64,000 bases of DNA, taken from Siphlonurus alternatus. Lineage: Eukaryota; Arthropoda; Insecta; Ephemeroptera; Siphlonuridae. Below, piece by piece: positions 46,880-57,257 of the stretch; the first letter of the stretch is position 1, and the number at the start of each line of letters is the position of its first letter. The translations under genes and the position numbers were made by a program. The stretch covers positions 498,501-562,500 of the forward strand of contig OX463781.1 of the NCBI GenBank assembly GCA_949825025.1. Direction: 5' to 3'. The notes below the pieces were generated by a model that was given only the letters and a program-made list of their open reading frames with translations, searched no databases and was not told the origin of the DNA.

Positions 46880-47140
46880 TTTTTGCATGACATTTTTAAA
46901 ATTTAGTAACAGTAATTTATTAAAATGAAATCTGCTCTTTCTATACAATTTCGTTATCATATGAGAAATTTCTCATACTAAGAGATGTTGGAGCGATATT
47001 AGATGTGTTTTTTTTATTTAAGAAGAATTTTTGTTACCTGTTATGAAATCAACATCTTATTGTGGCAATTTTTTTGTCACTGTATTACCGCCAGTGGTCG
47101 ATTAAAAATATTCTATTCTATTCTATTCTAAATAAAACGT
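46880..47140 (+). mobile_element. Possible LINE 3' end with (ATTCT) tail
   Basis: GTGGTCGATTAAAAATATTCTATTCTATTCTATTC then AAATAAAAC: a non-poly-A tail of short tandem units as CR1-like LINEs have. No coding piece recognised. Confidence 0.35.
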
Positions 47141-47243
47141 TTTTTAAATGAATCCTTGACGCTTGCTGAAAAGTTCCCGATACTTATAATAGGCTTTAAT
47201 GCGCATTACTCAAACAGTAACCACTTATTGCAGAGTATAATTC

Positions 47244-47350
47244 TCAGACGCATTGTGATCTATTGGCAAGGAAATTTTCCAAGGTGAGGAGAGTACCTTG
47301 ATTGGCTGCACGAGATCTCCTTCCTCGATGTATTGTCTGTCTTTTACCTC
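47244..47350 (-). CDS. Candidate last exon of an unknown minus-strand gene
   Basis: Acceptor TGTGTTGTTGCAG|GAGG on the minus strand. Entered in phase 1, as required by the upstream exon ending at 47793, it runs to a TGA at 47246-47244, the end reading LTLENFLANRSQCV. Entered in phase 0 (directly from the exon at 51788), it reads EVKDRQYIEEGDLVQPIK and continues to a TAA at 47227-47225. The second reading looks more protein-like. Both are open, so alternative splicing or a missed exon cannot be told apart. Confidence 0.4.
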
Positions 47351-47792
47351 CTGCAACAACACGCACAGAACAAAGGTTAGGATCAGATGTATTAGACAGT
47401 AGCGTAGGTGGGGGAGGGAATACATGTCATAGATCCACCCTACCTCCCATTTACATTTAGTTTCATGCAGTGAATAAATTCCACTTGCTTCATGTAGATT
47501 AATTAAACATTTAACAGTTATATAATTATTTTCTTTATTAAATTTAAAATTAATAAAAAAATACACTTTCTTATGCTCTAAATTTTTGTTCCATAAATAA
47601 TGTTATAAGCAATGGAAAACCCGTATGAACTTTTTTACTGTATATTTGGACAAAATACCTCGAATTTCACTTTCTACGTAGTCATTTTTTTTTAAAATTA
47701 CTGATTAAATTAACAGTTTGGCCTCCTTTTAAAATTGATGTCTTCGAAGCTCTACCTACGGTTAGAAATATTTGAGCACACAAAGTACTGAC

Positions 47793-47964
47793 CTCTGAGA
47801 TTCACGAGAAAAAAGCGTCCCCAAAAGGTCGTTCGAATGAAGGTACCGCCACCCTCCTCCAGTCGGCGACTACCACGAGAAGGGGCTTGCCAATTGTTGG
47901 GTATCGTCAGGTCACCGCTTTGAGAGGTAAAATTGTGTTTACCAGCAACATCGGTGGTTGCTAC
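47793..47964 (-). CDS. Candidate internal exon, 172 nt
   Basis: Minus-strand acceptor TTTATTTCTTCATTAG|GTAGC and donor CTCAGAG|GTCAGT. It is open through all 57 codons: VATTDVAGKHNFTSQSGDLT, then IPNNWQAPSRGSRRLEEGGG, then TFIRTTFWGRFFLVNLR, with one base left over (phase 1). It starts in phase 0 and so fits the exon ending at 51788. Base composition is more balanced than the surrounding DNA. I do not recognise the protein; the basic and aromatic C-terminal half has no known motif I can name. Confidence 0.5.
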
Positions 47965-48529
47965 CTAATGAAGAAATAAATTAACCACATAAGGTTCAGT
48001 GAGAATGCATGATTTTTTTAAAGCAATGCGATGCGAATTTAGCAAACCTGCTGTGAAATTGAAAACGTCCTCAAAATTGACATGAAGACGCTCTGACATC
48101 ATATTATTCTTGTAACGTATTTTCGATCAAGTGTGATTTTTTTTTACACAATGACGTCACAGTGATTTGCAGCTATATTGTGTTGTGATTGTGTTGAGTA
48201 TTAAACTAAACAAAATTATAATAACAAAAAATCACGAGATTCTGCAGTAATATTTTCAATTAAAAAATCAAAAAATATAAATTATATGCTTGAAATTGCA
48301 TAATAAGAAAGCATTTTCACTGCAAAGATATTTTAAGCACCGACACTTCAGAGCATGCTTCTTGCATTCTGATAGGCATGCCCTTGAATTAACAATTTCT
48401 CTCAATTTTTTTTTCGTGACAATATGCCGCAAGATAAACTTAGACTACATATATACTATATATATCTATATTTTTATATATCAATAATTTGAAATTTTAG
48501 CTTAAATCTTTATTTACAAGACAGATGCC

Positions 48530-49566
48530 TCTAAAGCAGATATTACACGATACATTTTTGCATATAATATTTCCTTACCAGAAAATGTTATCTCAAGCCT
48601 GTATTAAAGTAGAGTGAGCGATTGCATTTTTATAATATTTTATTTTGTAAAAATAGTTTAAGCTGCTCTCTATTGAGAAATGAAAAATAAAAAATTCCAT
48701 CTCAAATAGTTTTATCACAAAATATTCCCAAAGTTGGTGTTTCGGAGGCCTTTAACGTGCAGCCTTATGGAACATGAAACCGCATTTTACTCCAACATTT
48801 TCTGAACTATGCTACTATTTCAAAAATACCTACGTAATCTATGATGAATTCTTTAATGGATTTTTAAATAAAAAAAATTTTTACGGAGCCGTTTTTTCGG
48901 AAAAAAAATATTTAAGTTTTTGCGGGTTAATTCCCATAAGGATTTTCATGAATTTTTTCCAAGAAAACGACCATATAAATTTTTTTTTTATTTGAAAATT
49001 CTTTAAAGAATTCATCATAGATTACGTAAGTATTTTTTAAATGGCACCATAGTTCAGAAAATGTTGGAGTAAAATGCGGTTTTATGTTCCATAAGGCTGC
49101 ACGTTAAAGGCCTCCGAAACACCAACTTTTGGAATTTTTTGTGGTGAAACTATTTGAGATGGAATTTTTTGGTTTTCATTTCTCAATAGAGGGCAGCTTA
49201 AACTATTTTTAAAAAATAAAAATTAAAAAAAATGAACTCGCTCATTCTACTTTAGGCTTTTATTACACGATACAATATTGCATACAAATTTTCCTTAAAA
49301 GGAAATTTCAACTTCATACAAAGAAATGGAGTTGGAGTTATCTTGTAAGGAACATTTGTATGCAACAATTAGAAAAATTGTATCGTGTAAAAACAGCTTC
49401 AATACAATCAAATTGAGTTGACATTTTCTTGTCTTAGGAACAATTGTACGCAATAATTAGAAAAATTGTATCGTGTAGAAACAGCTTCAATACAATCAAA
49501 TTGAGTTTACATTTTCTTGTATTAGGGAACAATTGTACGCAATAATTAGAAAAATTGTATCGGGTT
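48530..49566. mobile_element. Palindromic/tandem element with ATTACACGATACAAT ends
   Basis: ATTACACGATACA occurs at 48544 and 49265, and its inverse TGTATCGTGTA at 49379, 49468 and (as TGTATCGGGT) 49556. An 88-bp unit starting ACAGCTTCAATACAATCAAA is repeated at 49393 and 49481. A separate MITE lies at 48611-49251. Confidence 0.6.
48611..49251. mobile_element. TA-flanked palindromic MITE, relative of 42237-42883
   Basis: TA then AAGTAGAGTGAGCG at the left, CGCTCATTCTACTT then TA at the right. Arms hold GGAGGCCTTTAACGTGCAGC and CATCTCAAATAG; the centre has TTAATTCCCATAAG as in the related MITE. Confidence 0.7.
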
Positions 49567-50430
49567 TTACCTGCTTAAAGAGTTAACAATTAAGGTAAAA
49601 GTGACATGAAAGTCTAAACGGAATGTAATGACAGCAAATGTAACGTTCGGGATGTTGAGAGGTGTAAGACAGACAGCATATGTGACGTCTAATGCTTGAT
49701 AAGTTTCACTGTAAAGTAGGCAACTCTTTAAACGCCAATTTAACAATTTAAGTGTTAAAGGTTGCAGCATGGAACCATAAGATTCAAGTCTTTAATGTAA
49801 TGTGTCTTTTAATTCAGTAAAACTTTTTAATGTAATGTGTCTTTTAATACAGTGAAACATTTTAAGGTTTAACCTGAGAATTTGTCTGTCAAGGTCAAGA
49901 GGCGTGGCTATAGTGGCAACACTGTTTGCATTGAATGCGAATAATTTTTTAGGAGGGGGTGGTGACATCAGTCTTGAGAACGTTGCCACATTTCTCATCA
50001 CATATAGGAAACGATCATCGCCACGGTTCAAAATATATGAAAACAATTCAGAAAAATAGTCTAAAAAATTAGGTTTTAGTAAAAAAAAAAAGTAAAAGAA
50101 TCTGTTGTATAGTTTTTTTGCAATGCTAATTAACAAATTTAACATTGGAAGGATGCAACATTCTCATTTAAATAAATTAATTATAATTAAACCAACGGTT
50201 AAAAAATTCCGAAAAAATTCAGAGCTAATTTGACGATTGTTGTAAGTCCACCAAATTAATTTGAAGAAAATCTGTTGTAGCGAATTTTTCGTCCAAATTT
50301 CTCAGGTTAAGCCTTTAACTGAAAACTAAAAAAGTGTCAAATTTCCTCCGTGAATCGTTTTGTTGCTCAGTACAAGTAATTTTTTATTTAATTTGTGGCG
50401 TGAAGCTTTATTTAAATTGATTAAAATTTT
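49567..50430. other. No confident gene; long minus-strand frame probably chance
   Basis: A 117-codon minus-strand frame (49792-50145) is largely low-complexity and repeated (AATGTAATGTGTCTTTTAAT occurs twice, about 35 bp apart). A relative of the CTTAGCAA palindromes may lie near 50190-50400. Confidence 0.35.
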
Positions 50431-50723
50431 GTCTTTTTCTATTGAAAAGGTATATTCCTTTTTAGAAATTATAAAATTTACAAAATTAGACATTGCGTCC
50501 CAAGGACAGCTTACAATAATTGTTAACTTCGTTTGAAAAACCTTATGGCTCTAATAGACATAAAACGGTAATCATCTTAACTCAAACGTCTCGTGCATTC
50601 TTAAATTTTTGTCACGTATACGGGAAGTAAACATTACAACATTTACATTAATTTCAAAAATAGGTTACAAAAATGTAAATTGCATACCGGCTGAAAAGAC
50701 TCTCAGTGTTTATACAATCATAC

Positions 50724-50804
50724 CTGGAGAAAAGCGCGTCGTCAAACTGTCCTAACAGGCCGAACGAACCATCGTGGTGGGTACCTCGTGATGTCCTTGG
50801 TCAT
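50724..50804 (-). other. Candidate alternative (poison) exon, 81 nt
   Basis: Minus-strand acceptor with a long pyrimidine tract (CCCCTCCACCCTCCTCACAA ... GATCGGTCAG|ATGACC) and donor CTCCAG|GTATGA. Entered in phase 0 from the exon at 51788, it reads MTKDITRYPPRWFVRPVRTV and then a TGA only 18 nt before the donor. Its length is a multiple of three. That is the layout of a poison exon or an alternative end; it may instead be a false exon. In another frame it reads GTHHDGSFGLLGQFDDALFS, so the true phase is uncertain. Confidence 0.3.
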
Positions 50805-51134
50805 CTGACCGATCGAGAGACGGTGTAAGTTGTGAGGAGGGTGGAGGGGTGGTCACGAAGCTTCTTGAGATGACGAGCAGTCGTATGACGAATGTTAATG
50901 ATTCTAGGAGGGACAAACAATCAATTAAATTAATCATAATAATATAATCTATTATTATTATGATAATATGCAAGAATTCTAAAAAAATCACCCCAAATAT
51001 TTACACGTGCTAATGAATAATTTATACTTTTGTATGCACTGAAATCTGACGATAGATAATATTTGTGTCCTTGTTTTTATCCATATTTGTTTGGAGTGCA
51101 GGAAACAAATTTTTAAAGGAAATATTGAAATTAT

Positions 51135-51756
51135 CGCGGATGCAAATGCAGGATGCACACGGATGCACAAAAATGGGCTTGCATCCGCATCCGTGCATCC
51201 CAGATGCACGGGAAAAAATTAATGCATCCGGATGCGCATCCCAGATGCATGGAAAATAAATTAGCATCCAGATGCGCATCCCAGATGCATGAAAAAAAAT
51301 TTGCATCCGGATGCGCATCCACGGATGCGCGAAAAATAAATTTGCATCCATTTAACACTTTTTTTTCTCTTTTTTATCAGGTTTTTTGCTAATGGCCTCT
51401 AAATCAATCTTTAACACGAGGCATTTTTTTAAAGTTTATTTGCCACTTGTCGTTTAAAATTGCAAGAAACAAAGTGTATTATAAAAACCAAGGATCGGAT
51501 GCGGATGCAAGATGCACACGGATGCGCAAAAATGGGCTTGCATCCGCATCCGTGCATCCCAGATGCACGTTAAAAAATTAATGCATCCGGATGCGCATCC
51601 CATATGCATGAAAAATAAATTTGCATCCGGATGCGCATCCCAGATGCATGAAAAATAAATTTGCATCCGGATGCGCATCCATGGATGCGTGAAAAATTAA
51701 TTTGCATCCGGATGCGCATCTCGGATGCACGAAAAAAACGCGTGCATCCGGTCCCT
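51135..51756. repeat. GATGCGCATCC minisatellite in two blocks
   Basis: Block 1 (51135-51352) and block 2 (51497-51756) consist of units such as GCATCCGGATGCGCATCCCA and GATGCATGAAAAATAAATTT, about 46-50 bp each. Each unit is itself palindromic. Both blocks begin with the same words (GCACACGGATGCGCAAAAAT), so one is a duplicate of the other. The frames it gives on both strands are not genes. Confidence 0.85.
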
Positions 51757-51787
51757 GCTTTAATTAGAGTGGTACTACTGGTAATAC

Positions 51788-51882
51788 CTGATTGATTGCC
51801 AATGATGTCAATTTCTCGCGCTGTGATTGGGTGTTGCTGATATCAGGTGGTTCTAATGGTTCTTTTTTGTATAGTTCCCGCA
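51788..51882 (-). CDS. Candidate internal exon, 95 nt
   Basis: Minus-strand acceptor TTTGTTTTTTTATTCTTAAAG|TGCGGG, with an excellent pyrimidine tract, and donor AATCAATCAG|GTATTA. It enters in phase 1 and leaves in phase 0. After the split codon it reads RELYKKEPLEPPDISNTQSQ then REKLTSLAINQ, open throughout. The entry phase is exactly what the upstream exon (ending at 52484 with one base left) needs. Charged and polar; no family recognised. Confidence 0.5.
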
Positions 51883-52317
51883 CTTTAAGAATAAAAAAAC
51901 AAAAACATTAAAGCACATTTGTTTGTATGTTTTCAAAAAATCATGAAATATGAAAGTTAAATCATTATTATCTATTAAACAAGACAACTTAAATGAAAGT
52001 GAATAATTATTTTGTAGTTTGCATTTTCTTAAAAAAATAATCATACGGTGGCATTGTTTTATTATATACAAGACGATCGAGTGACTCACAGACCCCTAAA
52101 TTCAGGATTTAATATTGGAGTATTGGGGCATTCCCAACTTCATATTTTTATTAAAAATGACTTTATGTAGGTTCAGCACCCAAAAACTTGTCAAAGTCTA
52201 CGAGGAATGAAATTTTCTATCTGGGATACGTTCGGTCTTCAGTCATTTGACCCTCCCATTCGAATGGTATTGAATTAGGACAAAAAAAAACTAAACCCGG
52301 ACATATAGACATGGATA

Positions 52318-52455
52318 CAGTGGCAGATCGAAAAGGAGGGGGGACCACCCTCCAAATGTGCCAAAATACACTGACGGTGTTACCACCATCACCCGTTGCT
52401 CCACTCCTCTCTCAAAATTAAACATTCCGGTATAGTCTCCCTCCCCCTGCTCCCC
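52318..52455. mobile_element. Decayed hAT MITE of the CAGTGGC type
   Basis: Left end CAGTGGCAGATCGAAAAGGA; the interior (CCAAAATACACTGACGGTGT, AAATTAAACATTCCGGTATAG) matches the copy at 53749-53926. The right terminus has been lost. Confidence 0.6.
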
Positions 52456-52483
52456 GAGCCACGCTTGGCCCGCCCCCTCTTAC

Positions 52484-52610
52484 CTGTCGACGACGTGACG
52501 CGCATAATTCTGAAAGCCCATGGAGACGAGCGGAGCGCACCTCGTGGTGTCACTGACCAGTCACGTGGGATGATTCCTCGTCGAGCGTCCAGCCAGCGTG
52601 TGTGAAAGAT
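52484..52610 (-). CDS. Candidate internal exon, 127 nt
   Basis: Minus-strand acceptor TGACTTTTCACAATGCAG|ATC and strong donor TCGACAG|GTAAGA. Only one frame is open; it reads IFHTRWLDARRGIIPRDWSV then TPRGALRSSPWAFRIMRVTS and ST, with one base left over. G+C is markedly higher than in the flanks. It joins the start exon at 53003 in phase 0 and the next exon at 51882 in phase 1. Family not recognised. Confidence 0.5.
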
Positions 52611-52904
52611 CTGCATTGTGAAAAGTCAATAAGCAGTCAGGAGACGAAAAGCCCTAAAAACAATACAATTTTATACTGCCTGATTAATCTTGTTATTTTA
52701 AATTTGTTTAATTTCTTTTAAATAATCAATTATTAAAATACAATGTAGTGATTCAAAATAATTTTTTGTTTTGATTTATTGTAGATTCGTATAAAAAAAT
52801 AATAAATAATTGTAACCTAATTAAAAATGTTTGTTTGCTTTAATTGTTGTGTACGAAACTTTAAAGCTTCAATAAATTAATAATATCTATATACTTGTTA
52901 TCTG

Positions 52905-52908
<4 letters not shown>

Positions 52909-52987
<79 letters not shown>
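52909..52987. repeat. Microsatellite (AT)n
   Basis: Alternating AT run of about 79 bp, in the intron just downstream of the candidate start exon. Confidence 0.97.
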
Positions 52988-52990
<3 letters not shown>

Positions 52991-53002
52991 TATTTTAAAT
53001 AC

Positions 53003-53050
53003 CTTGATTTCTTGCACGAGGAAGGTACTACGAGGCAGACGAGTAAGCAT
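53003..53050 (-). CDS. Candidate first coding exon of an unknown minus-strand gene
   Basis: ATG at 53050-53048 with an in-frame TGA 12 bases upstream, so translation would start here. It encodes MLTRLPRSTFLVQEIK (16 codons) and ends in phase 0 at the donor AATCAAG|GTATTT. The exon probably extends upstream as 5' UTR to about 53131, where CTATAG|CAGC could be its acceptor. The N-terminus is moderately hydrophobic and basic but too short to call a signal or transit peptide. Joined with the exons at 52484-52610, 51788-51882 and 47793-47964 it gives one frame of about 147 codons before the last exon. Unsupported by any known homologue I can name. Confidence 0.45.
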
Positions 53051-53333
53051 GTTTCGACGTCACAGTGGCATGAGCGGGCACGAGCATGTGGGCCTCAACT
53101 ACACATGAGCCGCGGCTGCTGACCAATGCTGCTATAGTGCGAGACTAGAATGACATTTGAGTGCATTAAAATAACATTATTTTTTATTTAAAATAGCAAC
53201 TTACCAAACTAAATTGAATGAATGAGATGATTAATACGACGTGGTTTCAACCTCTACAGGTAAAAAGTGGGGTAACCAAGCGGGTGAACCATAGCATCGC
53301 AGCAGCTGTGATGGTTGCAGCAGCATCAGGTAC

Positions 53334-53406
53334 GAGCGTCCAGGGTGTTTGAGTTTTCAACTACACCAAGCCGAGCACAGCTGTCACCCCCAATAGTACC
53401 AGTACA
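53334..53406 (-). other. Possible 5' UTR exon
   Basis: Minus-strand acceptor TTCTATACTCTCAATGCAG|TGT and donor GACGCTC|GTACCT. No frame connects it to the ATG exon, so it could only be untranslated. Confidence 0.25.
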
Positions 53407-53492
53407 CTGCATTGAGAGTATAGAATGATATTTTAGCACCGCATTGCACTATTAATGCATTATAAATTATTTTGAACTAAAACTCAACTCAC

Positions 53493-53560
53493 CAAACAAG
53501 TAAGAGCAGGTCTTCAGGGCAGTAATCCCTTCAGTCTTCATGGAGCACGGAGGTCACGTG
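53493..53560 (-). other. Possible 5' UTR exon with strong donor
   Basis: Minus-strand donor CTTGTTTG|GTGAGT. A short frame MKTEGITALKTCSYLF ends at it but is not continued by the next block, so a coding role is unlikely. Confidence 0.25.
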
Positions 53561-53748
53561 ACGAGATGTGATGTCAACGTCGATGGTCAACATTTTTGCA
53601 AGTTACAGTTTCCGTTTTAAATAAATTTGATATATCATTATTATGAATTGTGTGATGATGTATTATACTTAAAATAATGTGCAGCAATTGTTTTAACTGC
53701 AGCGAAGTTTACCAAATTTATCAATTATATAATTAATGCATTCACAAT

Positions 53749-53926
53749 CATGCGCGGATCCAAGGGGGGGGCGATCGCCCCCCCCCCCCCCCCCAAAGGT
53801 CCTAAAATACATTGAATGTATTACCAACTCTCACCCATCACCCCCCATCCCACTTCAAAATTTAACATTGCGGGATAGGGCACCGCCCCCCCCCCCCCCC
53901 AAAGCCGCAGGCTGGATCCGCCACTG
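53749..53926. mobile_element. hAT MITE of the GGATCCA(A/G)GGGG type, 178 bp
   Basis: Exact 8-bp duplication TTCACAAT (53741-53748 and 53927-53934). Left CATGCGCGGATCCAAGGGGG, right GGCTGGATCCGCCACTG. Long C tracts inside both ends. Confidence 0.88.
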
Positions 53927-54639
53927 TTCACAATAATATCAATTTTCATGTTTTATTATTCATCATATTGAATAATTTTCAAACTCAAAGGAGGGATATG
54001 AGCCGTGACTACACAGTTCCAGTGCTAATAAAGCATGGGAATATTGGCTGAAACGATAATCTTCAGAGTGGAAGGTGACGAAAACTTGATGTTAAATTTG
54101 AACATCAAATTTTCAATTACTTAGGACAATGCAATGTGATTCAATAATCCCGTAAGAGACGGCTTTACTTCAAAACCAGAAAAAAGAAAATTAATCAATT
54201 TTTAGTTTATTTGTTCAATGTTAACAAATTTTATATTTAATAGTTAATCTAAGTGTTGAAACATTTTGCTAAATTTAATAATAATTATGGTAATTCAAGC
54301 GAAATATTGTGTCTTTGTTCATTTTTTTTATATTCAAGTTAAAAGTCACAAAAAAAAATCCAAATCCACATTACTCTGTGCTTCCTAGTACTGTATACAA
54401 AACAAGATGGCCACGTTCTAAAAAAAAAAAAAAAAAAGAAAATAATTAATCACATCATTTACCTACGATTAAGGTGGAAGGATAATGGACAAAGGATTAA
54501 AATAAAAATAATAAAACAATAATAAAAAAGAAATAAAACGAAAAATAATAAAATAAAAAATAATAAAAACTAAAAATAAACGAAAAGGTTTATTATGGAT
54601 AAAGGAGAGGGGTGAAACGCCACAATTCTTTGTCTATGG

Positions 54640-54790
54640 ATTTATCCAATGCCAGGGTAACCACATAGTGGTAAATTGTGACGATTTTATACCCTGGGTG
54701 GGAGAAGCAGTAGCCGTGTCATCCTAACCATTTAAAGCTATGCTCAGCGGAGGCCGGTTTCGCTGGTAACTTAGGGAAACGACCGAACCT
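54640..54790 (-). mobile_element. Fragment of the 5S-head SINE body
   Basis: Plus-strand ATGGATTTATCCAATGCCAG, GGTAACCACATAGTGGTAAA and ACCCTGGGTGGGAGAAGC follow the order of the SINE at 1440-1515. Confidence 0.5.
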
Positions 54791-54864
54791 CCGCTACACT
54801 CCCACAGGACACCAAAAACAAGCGGAGGGGGAAGCAAGAACAGATCTCACGGTACTGAACTCAC

Positions 54865-54908
54865 TTTCCACCGCATTGCCGAGGGATTGAAAACCATCCT
54901 CGTAATTA
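54865..54908 (-). other. Candidate small exon, 44 nt
   Basis: Minus-strand acceptor TATATTTTTTACTTACAG|TAAT, near-consensus, and donor GTGGAAA|GTGAGT, also near-consensus. One frame reads NYEDGFQSLGNAVE. If part of the gene below it, it would be upstream of the ATG at 53050 and untranslated. Confidence 0.35.
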
Positions 54909-55670
54909 CTGTAAGTAAAAAATATATAAAATAAATAAAAATACAACTTCAGGTCCATGGCAACCTTGTTCAGGATAATACTACAAAACACAGAATCTGG
55001 GTTTCGGAAAGTCTCAGTATATTTAAGTTATAATTAAATAACATTTATTTATAATAATATAATAATAATTTATTTAATGAAAAGTATTGTTTATTGTTAT
55101 TCTTTATCATTTTATTACTAAAGCAGATTGCAGTTAACTAGAAGTCTGGTTTATCCGCTAGGTCTCTCAATCACACCAGGTGCGATTTAAGTCTCATTAC
55201 ATGGCTTGACTACAAGTCACGGACTGCAAACCCTAACCTAAACCAATCTAAACAAGGCGTATTAGATTGATTATGAGCAAAACAATCAAATGTTTGTTTA
55301 AACTAATAAAAAAATAAAATAAAAATATCTAAGCTACAAGAAAATCAGACCATATTACATTTAGAATACACCAATACCATGCATCAAAACTGCTAATGGT
55401 TTGGTGCTGATATAAAAACAAACTATACCTTTGTACCCACTAAAAAAATTACCGCTTTTTAGTGAACTACTTTTAAAACAATAGAACAGATATTAATTGT
55501 GAACAGCAAAATTATCATAACTTCAAATGATATTATTGCAGATAATCAAATTAATTCCAACGAATCCGTCGTCCAACATCCACTGTACGGTTAAACATAG
55601 ATATTGATTCATAAAACGCAAAGTAAAACGCACGTGTTATTTATTATTTGAAATGAATGTTTGCTTTTAA

Positions 55671-56383
55671 GGTAGAGATAACGCCGGTCAGCTGTTTGAC
55701 GTAGGTCTCTTTCATTAACATGTAAACCTTAGCAAATTCACAAAAATTCTTTTTTTTTTTTTTTTTGAGAGGCCTAAAAGCCATAGAAAAAGTTTCAAAA
55801 CAATTATTTAATGAGCCGATATTTTCTAATTATTTTTTAGTCTTTCTCTCCATGGGAAAGCCCTGCGCTGAAAATTAAAAAAATTAAGCAAGGATGAATC
55901 TCAGTAGGTTGATATCTCGCAATCGTACCGCCTGAATGCAACAAGACTTGCAGGGGACTTTGAACTCCTTATCAATAGGGGGCATACAAATTTTGAAGCG
56001 AATCTGTCTTATCAGTTTTGTGAAAACTGAGGTAGAAGTTTAACATTGGCCTTATGGACGAAAACCGGAAATGGAGCTGTTGTAAGAAAAGGGCAAGACT
56101 GAATTTGCTCAAACCATAAGCGATTAAGTTTTAGAACATTCTTGATTTTTTAAAATTTGTTTCATTCGATTCGTTTGCAGGAAAATATTCTTTTATTCCG
56201 AAATAACTGAGATTAATCGTTAAAAACATCGGCTCGTTAAATTGTTTTTTGATTTTTTTTTATGGCTTTTAGTTACTAATATCTGCCTCTAAAACAAATT
56301 TCAGAATTTTTGTGCATTTGCCAAGGTTTTACAAGTTAATCAAAGGGACCTACGTTGAACAGCTGACCGGCGTTATATCTACC
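55671..56383. mobile_element. TTAA palindromic MITE, family I copy 1, with family W inside
   Basis: TTAA at 55667-55670; ends GGTAGAGATAACGCCGGTCA and the inverse near 56364-56383, where the right TTAA has decayed to TAA. The left arm has GTAAACCTTAGCAAATTCAC. Family W (55891-56226) interrupts the centre. Confidence 0.75.
55891..56226 (+). mobile_element. Family W element
   Basis: Starts GGATGAATCTCAGTAGGTTG and ends GAGATTAATCG before TTAA. Matches 60559-60895 along its length and 18549-18785 in the inverse. Not coding. Confidence 0.7.
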
Positions 56384-56879
56384 TAATCCATGCGTCGATA
56401 TAAAATTTCACACGTCAAGCGAACAAGGTTTGTACACCTCGTGGTGGCGCAAATTTTTTAACGTAAAATTTGCTGAAACTATCAGCTTTAGCGCTACTTT
56501 TTGTAGTGCAATAAATATTAAAAAATTGTTGAAATATTAAATAAATTTAATATTAATTCAATTGACGTAAAAATAAAATTACTGCAATGCATAGTTCTGT
56601 TGATCATAACCACCGTAATTAATTTAACTATACGCAATTATACCAGTATGTTTATAAAAAATTATATTAATGTAAAATATTAATTTTATTTATTATATAT
56701 AATTTAAAAAAAATAGAAAAAAGGTGTATAAAAAGTCAAGACCCGACATGAAAAGAACAGTTTGATCACAAAAAATTTTAAAATTTATTATTATTATATA
56801 ATTTAACAATGAGAACATTAAATATTTTTAAATTAAGTAGAAAATTCTATTATTGAGTCACGTTGATATGTTTTATGTA

Positions 56880-57067
56880 TACTAAATAATCGCCAAGGTG
56901 AGAGAAGAGGCAGACAAACATTCCGCTACTAGTTGACACACCAGCAGATTATGCGTCATTCTGTCTCGTAGAATCACCTGAGGAAACACATCGCAACATT
57001 CAGCACAGCCACGGTCAAAAATCATGTCATCGTGAATAGGCGAGTCTATAATATATGAAAATTCCAA
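56880..57067 (-). other. Open minus-strand frame, unclassified
   Basis: Reads HDDMIFDRGCAECCDVFPQV, then ILRDRMTHNLLVCQLVAECL. A possible acceptor (TGTTTCCTCAG|GTGATT) lies inside. No family recognised; might be an upstream exon of the minus-strand gene or chance. Confidence 0.25.
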
Positions 57068-57257
57068 ACGGCCCTAGCACTAGAACCAATTTTCGAGAAG
57101 CTTAAAATTAAAGATCGGATATAAGTATAAGCTCCATGTTGATGCTGCTATAGACTCTAGGCTCATGTTATAAAATAAAAAAATATGCATACCTTATACG
57201 GAACTATTTTGTTTAAAATATTAACATTATAATAAGAAACAGTAGTATTTTGCAGTC

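Noticed and set aside
49792..50145. 117-codon minus-strand frame with proline-rich SPPPPKK
   Set aside because: It is mostly low-complexity, one part is a short tandem duplication, and it has no splice or start context.
51022..51678. Overlapping frames on both strands rich in Cys, His and Met
   Set aside because: They translate the GATGCGCATCC minisatellite; the periodicity of the frames equals that of the DNA repeat.
53241..53330. Plus-strand exon-like block between CTCTACAG and TCAG|GTACGAG, reading VKSGVTKRVNHSIAAAVMVA
   Set aside because: Splice borders are acceptable, but it overlaps minus-strand blocks with better context and no neighbour continues it on the plus strand.
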